From: an uncultured Clostridia bacterium
GTDB lineage: Bacteria; Bacillota; Clostridia; Oscillospirales; Ruminococcaceae
Assembly (NCBI GenBank): GCA_947623585.1
Contig: CANQHA010000018.1
Location: forward strand, 1 to 39,539
Length of the DNA: 39,539 nt
Direction: 5' to 3'
Shown: in pieces, positions 38,905 to 39,539 of the stretch
Position numbering within the stretch: the first letter of the stretch is position 1
How the letters are laid out: each line of letters begins with the position of its first letter
Notes under the pieces: generated by a model
Databases searched by the model: none
What the model was told of the DNA's origin: nothing
Seen by the model: only the letters and a program-made list of their open reading frames with translations
Position numbers and translations under genes: made by a program

Positions 38905-39539
38905 ATGGGAAGAAAGAAGCTTACGCCGGAGGAGACGGCACGGAGAGAAAAGATCCGCGCACTGTTGCAAGAAGAAGGAATCAGCAGTATGGAGGATATC
39001 CAGAATCTCTTCAAAGAAACGATAGCCGAATTCATGGGAAACGGACTTGAAGCTGAACTTGAGGATGAACTCGGATACAGCAAATACGACTACAGTAACA
39101 ATAATACCGACAACAGCCGCAACGGTTACAGCGGCAAGACGCTGCGAACGAGCTTCGGCGATGTAGATGTAGCCGTGCCGCGTGACCGAAAAAGCGAATT
39201 CGAGCCGCAGCTGCTGAAGAAAAATCAGACGAGTATTGCACAGGATGTGGAAGAAAAAATCCTCTCCATGTACGCGAAAGGCATGACTACCTCCGACATC
39301 GAGGCGCATATACGGGACATCTACGGCATTGAGGTGCCGGACACAACGGTCAGCCGGATCACGGATAAAATATTGCCGGCAGCGAAGGAGTGGCAGCAAA
39401 GGCCGCTTGATAGCATCTACGCCGTGGTATTCATGGACGCAATCCACTATCACGTTCGCAGCGAAGGACAAATCGTCAAAAAAGCAGTATACATAGCCAT
39501 CGGCATCGATCTTGACGGCAAAAAGGACGTCCTCGGAAT
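38905..39539 (+). CDS. IS256-family (mutator) transposase, 5' part
   Basis: An open frame of 211 codons that leaves the window without a stop. ATG preceded by CGGAGG. The N-terminus has FKETIAEFMGNGLEAELEDELGYSKYD, followed by RNGYSGKTLRTSFGDVDVAVPRDRKSEFEPQLL, then MYAKGMTTSDIEAHIRDIYG and VSRITDKILPAAKEWQ. The first catalytic Asp is in VVFMDAIHYHVRSEGQIVKKAVYIAIGIDLDGKKDVLG. These are hallmarks of the DDE mutator family. About half of the usual length of about 400 is seen. Confidence 0.95.
   Translation, partial: MGRKKLTPEETARREKIRALLQEEGISSMEDIQNLFKETIAEFMGNGLEAELEDELGYSKYDYSNNNTDNSRNGYSGKTLRTSFGDVDVAVPRDRKSEFEPQLLKKNQTSIAQDVEEKILSMYAKGMTTSDIEAHIRDIYGIEVPDTTVSRITDKILPAAKEWQQRPLDSIYAVVFMDAIHYHVRSEGQIVKKAVYIAIGIDLDGKKDVLG

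Overview
The window looks like a chromosomal segment of a Gram-positive, low-to-moderate GC member of the Clostridia, most likely an Oscillospirales/Ruminococcaceae-type gut bacterium. This assignment is inferred from five things. Ribosome binding sites are strong AAGGAGG types and TTG/GTG starts are common. The division and cell-wall (dcw) cluster is Firmicutes-like, with a SpoVD/PBP2-type protein carrying PASTA domains and no ftsA. MurE is of the meso-diaminopimelate type (DNPR motif). A TPP riboswitch precedes an ECF thiamine S-component. Plant-glycan enzymes (GH127, CE2-like esterase, type I pullulanase) are present.

Layout. Positions 1-5500 are an accessory region: an amidohydrolase, an AT-rich acetyltransferase, and a minus-strand operon tetR - aldo/keto reductase - acetyltransferase - CMD/cupin protein, then an XRE regulator. 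Positions 5538-6340 hold a 3'-truncated DUF362 lipoprotein behind a promoter with two matching palindromes. Positions 6500-8000 hold repeats around riboswitch-controlled thiT. A small helical protein with a near-consensus promoter follows at 8017-8253. Positions 8450-21470 are the dcw operon: mraZ, rsmH, ftsL, spoVD/pbpB, murE, mraY, ftsW, murG, murA, ftsQ, ftsZ, with an operator array before mraZ and a terminator after ftsZ. glmM and glmS (21.7-25.0 kb) make the UDP-GlcNAc precursor for the same wall pathway. A pullulanase-dipeptidase operon runs on the minus strand, ending in a strongly structured probable RNA, and faces a divergent CE2-like esterase. A D,D-carboxypeptidase, a GH127 enzyme, tRNA-Arg(CCT), asnA with an acyl-ACP thioesterase, an acetyltransferase, a small lipoprotein and pyruvate kinase follow. 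The right edge carries an XRE gene broken after its HTH and the start of an IS256-family transposase.

The most interesting material is non-coding. Five intergenic copies of a repeat (about 6.5, 7.8, 21.5, 31.3 and 33.6 kb) share constant blocks and hairpins whose stems change in compensating ways between copies. Two copies (6.5 and 33.6 kb) are inverted pairs resembling REP/BIME elements. A second class of GC-rich cruciform-like inverted repeats sits inside the dcw operon and at the asnA promoter, where one arm supplies the -35 box. The 190-nt rod-like structure between glmS and the dipeptidase is a third candidate. No CRISPR array, defence system or biosynthetic cluster is visible.
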